Shown here one piece after another: positions 23,401-31,031 of a stretch of DNA of 64,000 bases (position 1 is the first letter of the stretch; each line of letters begins with the position of its first letter). Below the pieces are notes generated by a model. The model made no database searches, was not told where the DNA came from, and saw only the letters and a list, made by a program, of their open reading frames with translations. Both the position numbers and the translations under genes were made by a program. Source of the DNA: Pomphorhynchus laevis (taxonomy: Eukaryota > Acanthocephala > Palaeacanthocephala > Echinorhynchida > Pomphorhynchidae); NCBI GenBank assembly GCA_012934845.2, contig WNNJ02000600.1, positions 62,001-126,000 of the forward strand, written 5' to 3'.

Positions 23401-26400
23401 TTACCTTGCAATATTTTTTAAAATGTGCTTTAATTACTTTAAGTATTTTATTCATATAGACAGAAAGTGGTTTTAATGTACATTTAAACGCACTACATAT
23501 GAACCTAGGTTTTATTGGATTTTTATGTAATTTTGGATTCCAATATAATATAGGTATAGTTTTATTATCTAATTCAACCTTTATACCCTTTTTATCCATT
23601 ATAGAACAGTGACTTGTAATAATTGTTTCTAAACTCAACTCACTACGTTCATATGTTGGATTTACATATAAATCATTAGAATTAACCTCTTTCATTAGTA
23701 TATCATAATAAAGCTTTTTGCATATGAAGACAAAGTTATTACTAGCTTTATCAATAGTTGTTATTATATAGTTATCCTTTAATTTAGTAAGTTCTTTATA
23801 CATATCTTTATTAATTTTATCTTTCCTTTTATAATTGTTTGTTATTTTCATTTTATTTTTAATTTTATCAAATATATAATCTTTCCAAATTTTTATCTTA
23901 GATATATTCGAGCTTTCACTATTAATCAGCTTACTAAAGTAATCATTTAAGTTATTATATAACGAACTGTAAATTTTATTTTTGTCGTTGTTGTTATTTA
24001 ATCTATATTTATACCCTTTCGATAGCAGCTTTCTTAATTCACAATTTTCAATTAATTTTAGATTATGGGTACATATATGTTCATTTATTTTATCAAAACT
24101 AAGACTTTTACAATTGCATTCTGTTTCCATTATGTTTCTAATATTATCGTTACATATTGATTTTAATTCTTTATTATAATTACTAATTTTTCGTCCTAAT
24201 GGTGGTAGGAGTTTATACCTCATTTTAGGAATATATTTACATAAATCTGAACCTATTATTTCTTTACTTTTAGAATTATTTAAAAGTCCGGCTATATTTA
24301 TGTTATCTATACATTTATTAATGAAGTTTATGGTTAATGTTGATGTTCCCCTTGCTTCCGAAGATAAAGACGATCTTAAACGATGGTAGTTTTCAAACTG
24401 ACTGAGGTTAAATACAACCAAGACGGAGTATCTGACAACAAAGTCAGACAAAGTTAGCCCATTAACATCCATGGTATAGATTTACCTAACGCCGATAAAT
24501 TCAGATACATTGGTTCGACCCTCTCTACCGACGGAAACTTTTCTCATGAGATGTCTACGGTATGGTGTGGCACAGATTGCTGAGAAAATAAGAGAAACCC
24601 ACATCTGGTGGTACGGACACGCACTAAGAGATGCTGACTATAATATGGCAAAGGCGAGCTAAATGGACGTCGAAGGAAAACGCGCAAGAGGCAGATCCAA
24701 GCAACGGTGGATCGACACCCTCCACGCTAAACTTTGAGCAAGCAAACTTCACCAGGACCGAGTTTTCGATCGAGTTAAATGGATAACTTGTTCAAAAATA
24801 GCCGACCCCGCGAACGAACAAAACAAACGCTAAAGGTAAAGAAGATAATATTATATAGCTAGAACTCTTTATTTAGAAAATTATTTGTTATATTAAACAA
24901 ATTAATATATAATTATGATATACACATAAATCAGCAACTAATAATCTTAAAATTAAAATGCATCAGATAGCAAAGAACAAAATTTGATTCATTACAATCA
25001 GGTTATTTCATAATAGATGCGAGTATTTTCAATATATCGTAAATTTATTTATTCACTGTCACCAATTATAAAAAGTACTACCGAGTGTGACGCGCAGATG
25101 ATACTTTAAAGTATACTTGTTGTGGGAGCTACAGAATCCAATCCGGGTGAAATTTGTACTAATAAAAATGATCTTATATATTGAATATCAATTCGTATAT
25201 TGCATAATATATTACACATATTATGTAATATATTAAATATACTACACCATACATTACATAAAATATTACGTCATTTTTAAAAAAATAAAAAGTCATCGTA
25301 AATGAGTTTTTATGAAGCGTTTCCTGTAATATTTGTTTTTAGTTGGAAAAATCAAGAGTTTATGTTAGTAAACAAAATATACTTTAGCAGACAAAATTGG
25401 ATTTGGGCGACATTTAAAAATTTGTTCAGAAAATAAAAATTATTTTGGAAAAAATGTCAAAATCGATAAAAACAAGTGTCAATTAAATTCATTATTAATT
25501 TAATGTATTATAATTAATAATACAAGTAGACCGGAATCAGTATTATAAAGGCGAATGATTTAATCTTTAACTGATTACACAAATAAGCACAACACTTGAA
25601 ATTAAAGACACTTGAGAAAAACAATTTCAATAGTCGAAAGATTGTGAGTAATAATCTTTAACTTATTTTCTCTCGATGGACGTCGAAGGAAAACGCGCAA
25701 GAGGCCGATCCAAGCAACGGTGGATCAACACCCTCCACGATAAACTTTGAGCAAGCAAACTTCACTAGGACCGAGTTTTCGATCGAGTTAAATGGATAAC
25801 TTGTTCAAAAATAGCCGACCCCGCGAACAAACAAAACAAACGCTAAAGGTAAAGAAGATAATATTATATAACTAGAACTCTTTATTTAGAAAATTATTTG
25901 TTATATTAAACAAATTATAATTAATTTTTAAAAATATATAGAAATTAATTTCTTAATACTGTAGCATACCAATATGTAGCGTACCTTTCTTAAATCAAGC
26001 AAAACTGTAGAGGATCGTTGAAATTTTAGAATTTGTTTTTCTTTGTCGTATTTTAATTTTTTAATTGTTTTTAACAGAACCCAGCTAATTAGAAACCACA
26101 GTAATAAGATTTTTGTTGATACTTGTTGTGAATTTAAAATCTTTTAAGTTCAAATAAAATAATTTTTCTACATTACCAGTCATATTTAACGAAACTTTAT
26201 GTTAAATACTTAACAAAATTTTTGACATTTGGTAAAATAATTATTACTTTTCCATTCATTTATTTTATTTCAATTAAAAACTTTTCTTCAATTTAAATAA
26301 GATACAAAATTTAAAATTAGCATAAAAAAATCGAAACAAAAATTAAAATAAAATTATTGAAAAAAATGAGAATACACACCGGCCCATACAATGTCCTTCC

Positions 26401-26557
26401 ACTTCAGATAGAAGTATCTGACGAATTGTGTTCATTAGATTTGGCCCGAAGAATCGAGGGTGTACAAGAATATCCCTTTCAAGAGATATCTTTAAAATAA
26501 TAGAAAACAATTAATTCATAAAGTTTTATTTGTAAATTAACTTACGTGAAAAAACAT
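11215..26557 (-). CDS. POLR2G (RPB7): RNA polymerase II subunit RPB7, six exons
   Basis: This gene encodes the RPB7 subunit of RNA polymerase II, which pairs with RPB4 to form the stalk that binds emerging RNA. The exons are 26,557-26,546, 26,489-26,380, 21,827-21,668, 14,969-14,919, 14,870-14,733 and 11,298-11,215: 555 bp, 184 residues plus stop, no internal stop, and every intron GT-AG. The N-terminal domain shows [18 protein letters not shown] and [16 protein letters not shown]. The C-terminal OB/S1 part shows [23 protein letters not shown] and [10 protein letters not shown]. These match the metazoan family (human about 172 residues) along the whole length. Two introns are only 56 and 48 bp. 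Introns 2, 3 and 5 (4.6, 6.7 and 3.4 kb) are packed with repeats. The C-terminus runs about 12 residues past the usual end unless a GTAAAT donor after LLDDFLG is used. It looks functional. Confidence 0.9.
11689..11979. mobile_element. MITE-like foldback with ~100-bp inverted repeats
   Basis: The ends are TTACAAGAAGGCGAGG and its reverse complement, and the arms match for about 100 bp with around two differences. Each arm contains a CTGAAGAT...GTCGAAATATTGG module (minus strand 11,736-11,773; plus strand 11,896-11,943) able to form a hairpin between CTGAAGA and GAAA. There is no coding capacity. It lies in RPB7 intron 5. CAAACTTAAAGT occurs on both flanks (11,650 and 11,980) but not immediately next to the left end. 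Confidence 0.75.
12097..13590 (-). mobile_element. RLE-type LINE, second lineage, decayed
   Basis: Reads leftwards within RPB7 intron 5. From right to left it encodes [20 protein letters not shown] (RT start, about 13,575), a degraded QSNPLAM and WYADDA catalytic region (about 13,190-13,080), [18 protein letters not shown] with HNLIRDI (zinc-knuckle region, about 12,620-12,530), and [20 protein letters not shown] near 12,250. The usual FDVRVFNP endonuclease segment is degraded. These blocks belong to an RLE LINE group distinct from the FVPIAIETLG group seen elsewhere in the window. Many frameshifts and stops. Confidence 0.7.
13593..13757. repeat. Segmental duplication copy 1a
   Basis: Starts at AAATGTATTTAGAGGG and matches 27,999-28,163 almost base for base. 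It is followed by unrelated sequence in the two places. Confidence 0.85.
13758..14335. mobile_element. Decayed GCTAAC-type foldback fragments
   Basis: Two degenerate copies of a short foldback family. They carry TTCTGAAGATGTTAACAA...AAATATC at about 13,838-13,870 and a further worn version near 14,250-14,290, each followed by AAATAAAATTTTCC. Better copies are at 27,723-27,912 and 20,505-20,590. A single unit related to the 62-bp tandem array of 30.2 kb lies at about 14,041-14,085. Confidence 0.55.
14085..14579. repeat. Segmental duplication copy 1b with (AT)n
   Basis: Matches 28,346-28,845 over about 495 bp, including a pure (AT)n run (14,427-14,472 here; 28,688-28,739 there). The two runs differ in length while the flanks differ at only a few bases. 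Confidence 0.85.
14733..14870 (-). CDS. POLR2G (RPB7): RPB7 exon 5
   Basis: 46 codons beginning [17 protein letters not shown] and including [13 protein letters not shown], the core of the C-terminal domain. The acceptor is CATTTCAG and the donor is GTAAGT. Confidence 0.92.
14919..14969 (-). CDS. POLR2G (RPB7): RPB7 exon 4 (51 bp)
   Basis: Seventeen codons, [17 protein letters not shown], aligning with the family segment VGLFTEIGPMSCFISRH. The acceptor is TATTTGAAG and the donor is GTATGG. The following intron is 48 bp. Confidence 0.85.
15000..15190. other. AT-rich intron sequence
   Basis: Part of RPB7 intron 3 upstream of a PLE tail. No gene is seen. Confidence 0.4.
15205..15455 (+). mobile_element. 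PLE 3'-terminal fragment
   Basis: Contains ACGTCTGTTATTTATTAG, the T-rich tract, TTTTGATTTAGCATTATTATG and the terminal GTAGACTCAGTTAGCTGATTT that ends every better preserved PLE copy in the window. No coding part remains. A minus-strand piece of the same tail follows at about 15,565-15,620. Confidence 0.75.
15860..16690 (+). mobile_element. LINE ORF1 remnant with PHD-like zinc finger
   Basis: Around 15,940-16,050 the translation reads [10 protein letters not shown], then YICGFC. This is the same Cys spacing as the ORF1 finger of the CR1-like LINE at 52.2 kb (CCNKGCEVW, then DFYCGFC). Downstream open stretches at 16,163-16,348 and 16,385-16,720 have no assigned domain. Such fingers are known in CR1/L2-type ORF1 proteins. 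It may belong to the L2-like LINE that follows, interrupted by the inverted repeat at 16,689-16,871. Confidence 0.5.
16689..16871. repeat. Inverted repeat with ~78-bp arms
   Basis: The left arm begins ATTGTTCAGGGCGTTTAAAC and returns in reverse complement up to 16,871, with a ~25-bp centre. The inner part, TTGCAATAGTCGAAATTTGTG, and the outer CTCTCGATGTTTAAA recur singly at 25,630-25,680, 27,325-27,375 and 62,985-63,045. No coding capacity. Confidence 0.75.
17222..20240 (+). mobile_element. L2-like LINE ORF2, decayed
   Basis: Lies in RPB7 intron 3, antisense to the gene. The endonuclease remnant spans about 17,640-18,190 ([55 protein letters not shown]). The RT part at 18,970-19,440 has [28 protein letters not shown] and SYLSKRYF; the YADD box region is degraded. 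The C-terminal [19 protein letters not shown] and [20 protein letters not shown] are at 19,935-20,130. The 3' end carries GTGGACTTGTAA (20,193). Many frameshifts. The L2/CR1-group assignment rests on [14 protein letters not shown] and the DHI...LYW pattern. Confidence 0.75.
20505..20700. mobile_element. GCTAAC-type foldback, solo arm
   Basis: TTATTAGAGCTGGATCAAAG at 20,500 starts the family's arm. On the minus strand GAAGATGCTAACATAAGTTAGC then GAAATATC (20,570-20,540) forms a perfect six-base stem. The opposite arm is lost. A degenerate AT-rich remnant follows. Confidence 0.6.
20701..21660. other. AT-rich intron 3 sequence
   Basis: About 960 bases without a reading frame, retroelement motif or clear repeat that I can recognise. 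Confidence 0.45.
21668..21827 (-). CDS. POLR2G (RPB7): RPB7 exon 3
   Basis: 160 bp. One base completes Arg, followed by [18 protein letters not shown], the nearly invariant [14 protein letters not shown], and [12 protein letters not shown]. The acceptor is TTATTCCAG and the donor is GTCAGT. The preceding intron contains the nested RTE and PLE. Confidence 0.92.
22399..24351 (-). mobile_element. Penelope-like element with internally deleted RT
   Basis: A PLE reading leftwards. The 3' end at 22,399 is the family terminus (rc GTAGTCTCAGTTAGCTGATTTA) and the conserved hammerhead-like block is at 22,628-22,736. The coding part is 5' truncated at about 24,351, where it meets RTE sequence. No GIY-YIG endonuclease is visible downstream of the RT, and the upstream end is lost. 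It is the best-preserved upstream RT portion in the window, holding the CNC...HNLKLI...[12 protein letters not shown] region and the LPPLGRK motif. Confidence 0.85.
22628..22736 (-). ncRNA. PLE 3' hammerhead-like structured block (copy A)
   Basis: On the minus strand the order is AGAG, GAAA, a small hairpin (ATAC/GTAT), a ten-base stem CTGCTATGTT/AGCATAGCAG, CTGATGA, then CCTCT. GAAA and CTGATGA are the invariant hammerhead boxes, and AGAG can pair with CTCT across the ends as stem II. Other copies are at 29,282-29,390 (-), 33,171-33,280 (+), 34,481-34,590 (+), 39,271-39,380 (+), 43,573-43,682 (-) and 50,288-50,395 (+). Self-cleavage is not shown; the base of stem I is weak. Confidence 0.5.
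22772..24472 (-). CDS. PLE reverse transcriptase frame, chimeric N-end, RT motif deleted
   Basis: An open frame of 566 codons. The first ~40 residues are antisense RTE sequence read through from the flank. From about residue 45 it is [20 protein letters not shown], then [15 protein letters not shown] code ([11 protein letters not shown]), [19 protein letters not shown] (the PLE finger motif), [13 protein letters not shown] (motif A, catalytic Asp) and FRQVKGVP (motif B start). Immediately after GVP it jumps to [10 protein letters not shown]. Compared with the copy at 29.7-30.1 kb this is a 318-bp in-frame loss that removes the catalytic YIDD and its surroundings. The two edges share TTG. The frame ends [10 protein letters not shown]. 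It cannot encode an active polymerase. Confidence 0.85.
   Translation of the reverse strand: MDVNGLTLSDFVVRYSVLVVFNLSQFENYHRLRSSLSSEARGTSTLTINFINKCIDNINIAGLLNNSKSKEIIGSDLCKYIPKMRYKLLPPLGRKISNYNKELKSICNDNIRNIMETECNCKSLSFDKINEHICTHNLKLIENCELRKLLSKGYKYRLNNNNDKNKIYSSLYNNLNDYFSKLINSESSNISKIKIWKDYIFDKIKNKMKITNNYKRKDKINKDMYKELTKLKDNYIITTIDKASNNFVFICKKLYYDILMKEVNSNDLYVNPTYERSELSLETIITSHCSIMDKKGIKVELDNKTIPILYWNPKLHKNPIKPRFICSAFKCTLKPLSVYMNKILKVIKAHFKKYCKVIEINTGIKHYFSINSTKEFLEQTKGINFQNINTYDFSTLYTNLDLVDIKEALVKLINLLFGKRYTYICYNNYNAYLTKIKPSNKYKYMDKIELIESLNILINQNYLKVGTHIFRQVKGVPRNIFLHEHSCIPYNIKYNTLNNEILRIATICNDIGFLKNHLNDLIDTYFKLGYYKNNIKHKIVKYINQHNNIKNKFKLLSGKFLWMDNK
24929..25677. repeat. Duplicated copy of the RPB7 upstream region, inside intron 2
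   Basis: Matches 26,627-27,373 over about 750 bp with a few small differences (for example an indel in the A-run near 25,285). The right edge joins RTE tail sequence at a shared ATG. Confidence 0.85.
25678..25917 (+). mobile_element. RTE 3'-end fragment (duplicate of 24,664-24,905)
   Basis: Begins GACGTCGAAGGAAAACGC and repeats the C-terminal code and 3' end of the RTE at 24,664-24,905 with few differences. It is part of a rearrangement, not an independent insertion. Confidence 0.8.
26380..26489 (-). CDS. POLR2G (RPB7): RPB7 exon 2
   Basis: 110 bp, from [11 protein letters not shown] through SEVEGHCMG, ending with two bases of an Arg codon that is completed by exon 3. The acceptor is TTTTAAAG and the donor is GTGTGT. 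Confidence 0.9.
26546..26557 (-). CDS. POLR2G (RPB7): RPB7 exon 1 (coding part)
   Basis: Four codons, MFFH, directly followed by a GTAAG donor. Family members begin MFYH or MFFH and then continue with ISLE, which is how exon 2 begins. Intron 1 is 56 bp. Confidence 0.85.
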
Positions 26558-26626
26558 GTAATCAGATCGACATGCGCATATAATGTACAATTATAGATAA
26601 GCCTCGTTACAATACGTTGCCAACGT

Positions 26627-27373
26627 AAATCAGCAACTAATAATCTTAAAATTAAAATGCATCAGATAGCAAAGAACAAAATTTGATTCATTACAATCAG
26701 GTTATTTCATAATAGATGCGAGTATTTTCAATATATCGTAAATTTATTTATTCACTGTCACCAATTATAAAAAGTACTACCGAGTGTGACGCGCAGATGA
26801 TACTTTAAAGTATACTTGTTGTGGGAGCTACAGAATCCACATCCGGGTAAAATTTGTACTAATAAAAATGATCTTATATATTGAATATCAATTCATATAT
26901 TGCATAATATATTACACATATTATGTAATATATTAAATATACTACACCATACATTACATAAAATATTACGTCATTTTTTAAATAAAAAGTCAGCGTAAAT
27001 GAGTTTTTATGAAGCGTTTCCTGTAATATTTGTTTTTAGTTGGAAAAATCAAGAGTTTATGTTAGTAAACAAAATATACTTTAGCAGACAAAATTGGATT
27101 TGGGCGACATTTAAAAATTTGTTCAGAAAATAAAAATTATTTTGCAAAAAATGTCAAAATCGATAAAATCAAGTGTCAATTTAATTCATTATTAATTTAA
27201 TGTATAATTAATAATACAAGTAGACCGGAATCAGTATTATAAAGGCGAATGATTTAATCTTTAACTGATTACACAAATAAGCACAACACTTGAAATTAAA
27301 GACACTTGAGAAAAACAATTGCAATAGTCGAAATATTGTGAGTAATAATCTTTAACTTATTTTCTCTCGATGT
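26627..27373. promoter_or_regulatory. RPB7 5' flank (duplicated segment), probable promoter region
   Basis: This segment begins 70 bp upstream of the RPB7 start codon, so any promoter close to the gene must lie largely within it. I see no canonical TATA box in the first 100 bases. Its rightmost part (27,325-27,373) carries the dispersed TTGCAATAGTCGAAA phrase. The promoter role is inferred from position only. Confidence 0.4.
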
Positions 27374-27722
27374 TTAAATGCGTTGGACAAATATAGGAAC
27401 ATATTGAATGTATAACTGAAAGTTTACACAAAATTTACATAGTTGATAATGATCAATTATTGATAAATAATTATTGGAGCTGAATCAAAAAAGATTTGAT
27501 TTAATACATTCATTGAAAACGTTAGTTCATATAAACTTTCGACCTGTCATCATGGACAAGGATTTAATTGTATAATAAAGGATTCATTTTTAGTTATCTA
27601 TTCGACAGCTACTTGAGCCATAATGTGATCATATTTCGGTAAATTATGACGAAACATTAATAGATTTCATAAAAATAGTTCAATAATTTTTTTAAATAGT
27701 TGATAATGATCCATTATTGATA

Positions 27723-27912
27723 AATAATTATTGGATATGGATCAAAGAAAAAAGAAAAACTTTATTTCATATTTCGCTAATTTCTGTTAGCATCTTCATT
27801 AAATTACAATTGCAATTAAATTATATTGTAATTTTCTAAAGATGCTAATAGAAGTTAGCGAAATATCAAATAAAATTTTCCCATTTTATTTAATCCAGCT
27901 CCAATAATCCCT
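27723..27912. mobile_element. GCTAAC-type foldback, both arms
   Basis: A short element with imperfect inverted arms that start ATTATTGGA and include GATCAAAG. Each arm carries the CTAAAGATGCTAATAG...TTAGCGAAATATC module (minus 27,798-27,769; plus 27,834-27,867). No coding capacity. Related fragments are at 13.8, 14.25, 20.5, 28.5 and 62.3 kb. Confidence 0.65.
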
Positions 27913-27998
27913 AGTAGCGTAAGCCTCGAGCAATTACCATGTGATAATGATTTTAGTGCCATGGAATGACCCCTGTGAGACTGTTTGTCATTTAACGA

Positions 27999-28163
27999 AA
28001 TGTATTTAGAGGGTACTCATTGTGGGTTCAGACCATGTTCTAAGTTGCTGTCATATCTAATGAAAACAGTCTAGCTCGGATACTCTGGATATTAAGAATA
28101 GACAACTTGCTCCTATAATTCTGTCGATACAATTTCAGACACAATTACAATTTACACAATTGT
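27999..28163. repeat. Segmental duplication copy 2a
   Basis: Partner of 13,593-13,757. Confidence 0.85.
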
Positions 28164-28345
28164 AAGTCAATATTCAGTCAATCGCAAGAATTCGGCGATT
28201 GACTAATCCTTGCTGAATAATCCGACATTCATATACGAGGCTGCAACATTGTTGCCTATCCACAGGTTTAGTCTACGTTCAAGAGTATTTCGTATAACAC
28301 CTGTATTTTTAAAATTTTAAATATTCAGGAAGAATCGGGTATAGG

Positions 28346-28683
28346 TGAACAACAACAAACATTATTTTGATATTTACTAGTAACTACTAACATCTTCAGA
28401 ATAAGGAAGATGATACAAATTGTTTGCTAGCCTTATATCGTGGTAAATAAATTATATTGTAATTAAATCAGATTGTTAATTACAAGGTTATTACATAAAT
28501 TACAAGGTAATTTTCTAAAGGTGCTAATAGAGGGTAGCAAATATCAAATAAAATTTTCCTATCTTTTTGAGCCAGCTCTAATACTTCTTTAAATAAATTT
28601 TCAATAGACCAAAAATAATATGTAATATTATCCTATATTACTTTGAATATCCTTTAATACTATTTGGACTTTCAGAATAGTAT

Positions 28684-28741
<58 letters not shown>

Positions 28742-28845
28742 ATTGTACCCAAGTTAAATAATTTATTTTTATATTATAATAATTAAAATATTATATTCGA
28801 TAGAGTTATACACCTGTCAAATTTGAAAGATATAATTTTCAAATT
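28346..28845. repeat. Segmental duplication copy 2b with (AT)n
   Basis: Partner of 14,085-14,579. The sequence between 2a and 2b (28,164-28,345) is not the one found between 1a and 1b and contains a ten-base snapback hairpin (28,176-28,204). Confidence 0.85.
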
Positions 28846-29083
28846 GGAATTTTTCTAAGAAGAGTATATTCAAAGTTGTTATTCAGTTGGTAAAAGCAAC
28901 TCCACCTTATATAATCCAGTATATTGATTTATAACGTTACATTAAAAAACTTATGTAAAGTATATATGGATACTTAACATTATATGTAGCCTAAATCTAC
29001 TTTCATTGATGCAGCTACAATCAACTACTATCAACTAATTGAATCAACTATTATCAACTATAAAATTTTTTAAATTACTCAAA

Positions 29084-30200
29084 TCAGCTAACTGAGTCTA
29101 CGTATTTAATATAATTATAAAAAACATAATAATGCTAAATCAAAAAGTAATAATAAAATTAATAATTGTTTTTAGATTTGCTATAATTTAAATCAAGTAA
29201 AAATAAAAAAATTGAAATTTAAAATAATCGTCATTTTTATGAATTGACTAATAAATAACAGACGTTGTATCAGAATAAGAATTAGAGGTCATCAGGAGGA
29301 ACTGCTATGCTATCAGGTTTCGGCCCTAACTCCTCTACCCAACATAGCAGCGGGGCCAAATACATGCTAATGATGTATTTCCTCTGATAAAACTATCTAG
29401 TATCTTATTCTAATACAAAGTATATTATTTATTATCCATCCATAAAAATTTGCCACTTAAGAGTTTAAATTTATTCTTTATATTATTGTGCTGATTTATA
29501 TGTATTAAAATTTTCTGCTTGATGTTATTTTTATAGTAACCTAGTATTAAAATATGTATCTATTAAATTATTTAAATGATTTTGAAGAAAGCCAATATCA
29601 TTACATATTGTTGCAATTCTTAAAATTTCATTATTTAATGTATTATATTTTATATTATATGGTATGCATGAATGCTCATGCAAAAATATGTTTCTTGTAA
29701 ATTTAAATATGTCATTTTTACGATATAAAGTAATAGTAGTTTTAGTTCATGTTAATTTAATGTTCATATCTAGATATACACCTTCTTTATCACTAATATT
29801 AGTTTTGCTTAGAATAAGGCTTTCCGGATCAATTTGTTCACTAATTGAATAAAAATCATTAGAATTAAATACACATATATCATCAATGTATCGAAACATA
29901 TATTTCATATATTTATATTGTTTAGATTTAGCTTTTACACAGTTATGAACAAATTCATATTCTATAAAGCTTAAAAACAAGTCAGCTGTAATTGGGCTAC
30001 TATTACCACCCATTGGAACACCTTTTACTTGTCTAAATATAGATGTCCCTACTTTTAAATAATTTTGATTTATCAAAATATTTAAGGATTCTATTAATTC
30101 AATTTTATCCATATATTTATATTTATTTGATGGTTTAATTTTTGTTAGATAAGCGTTATAATTATTATAACATATATATGTATATCTTTTTCCGAATATA
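29084..30200 (-). mobile_element. Penelope-like element, 3' half
   Basis: Reads leftwards from 30,200, where a 62-bp tandem array replaces the rest, to the 3' terminus at 29,084. The stretch 30,112-29,747 encodes motif B ([20 protein letters not shown]) and the catalytic FRYIDDICVF, then EQIDPESLIL. A TGA follows in NIKLT, after which the C-terminal code continues. It shows what is missing in the copy at 22.4-24.4 kb. The conserved 3' block is at 29,282-29,390. The EN-deficient or permuted PLE type cannot be told apart from this fragment. Confidence 0.85.
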
Positions 30201-30204
30201 AGGA

Positions 30205-30830
30205 TATAAAATTTTAACTTTTTTACACAATAAAGTATTAATAAACATTTTATTAATACTTTTTATTAAAAAATTTCAACTTTTTTACACAATAAAGTAT
30301 TAATAAACATTTTATTAATACTTTTTATTAAAAAATTTCAACTTTTTTACACAATAAAGTATTAATAAACATTTTATTAATACTTTTTATTAAAAAATTT
30401 CAACTTTTTTACACAATAAAGTATTAATAAACATTTTATTAATACTTTTTATTAAAAAATTTCAACTTTTTTACACAATAAAGTATTAATAAACATTTTA
30501 TTAATACTTTTTATTAAAAAATTTCAACTTTTTTACACAATAAAGTATTAATAAACATTTTATTAATACTTTTTATTAAAAAATTTCAACTTTTTTACAC
30601 AATAAAGTATTAATAAACATTTTATTAATACTTTTTATTAAAAAATTTCAACTTTTTTACACAATAAAATGTTTATTAATACTTTTTATCAAAAAATTTC
30701 AACTTTTTTACACAATAAAGTATTAATAAACATTTTATTAATACTTTTTATTAAAAAATTTCAACTTTTTTACACAATAAAGTATTAATAAACATTTTAT
30801 TAATACTTTTTATTAAAAAATTTCAACTTT
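30205..30830. repeat. 62-bp tandem array, ~10 units
   Basis: The unit is 62 bp and contains AACTTTTTTACACAATAAAG followed by a perfect ten-base hairpin (arms GTATTAATAA and TTATTAATAC, loop ACATT). Units are almost identical. One at about 30,661-30,690 has lost its left arm and carries the loop in reverse complement (AATGT). The array replaces the 5' part of the PLE to its left. Confidence 0.9.
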
Positions 30831-31031
30831 TTTTCGACTATTGCAAAAGTTGTCTTCAACTTTTGTTCAAAATTAATTAATTATCTTATTCAATTATCAA
30901 TATTATAATTCAATATTATTATATTTTTAGAAAAATTATTAGAAAAATTTGGGAATACAATTTCAAATTAAAAAACTGTTGAGTACAGTCGAAATATAAA
31001 AGAATAAATAAAGTCTTTTGTATTCTCGGAG

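Larger units (their letters stand above)
22133..24905 (+). mobile_element. RTE LINE, split by a PLE insertion
   Basis: In RPB7 intron 2, antisense to the gene. The left part (22,133-22,398) begins at the VFDRVPH box of the RT, continues through VDQGSTLS and stops inside the codons for the catalytic LYADD. The right part resumes at about 24,352 with the SEDKDDLKR segment just downstream, then [13 protein letters not shown], the GHALRDAD block (24,616), and the 3' end near 24,905. The PLE at 22,399-24,351 sits between. The copy is 5' truncated and frameshifted. Confidence 0.8.

Noticed and set aside
22399-24472. The 566-codon frame as a host gene because it is long and stop-free.
   Set aside because: All of it beyond the first ~40 codons is PLE reverse transcriptase, and those first codons are antisense RTE.
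30205-30830. A CRISPR-like array.
   Set aside because: The units are direct tandem repeats with no unique spacers, in an animal genome.
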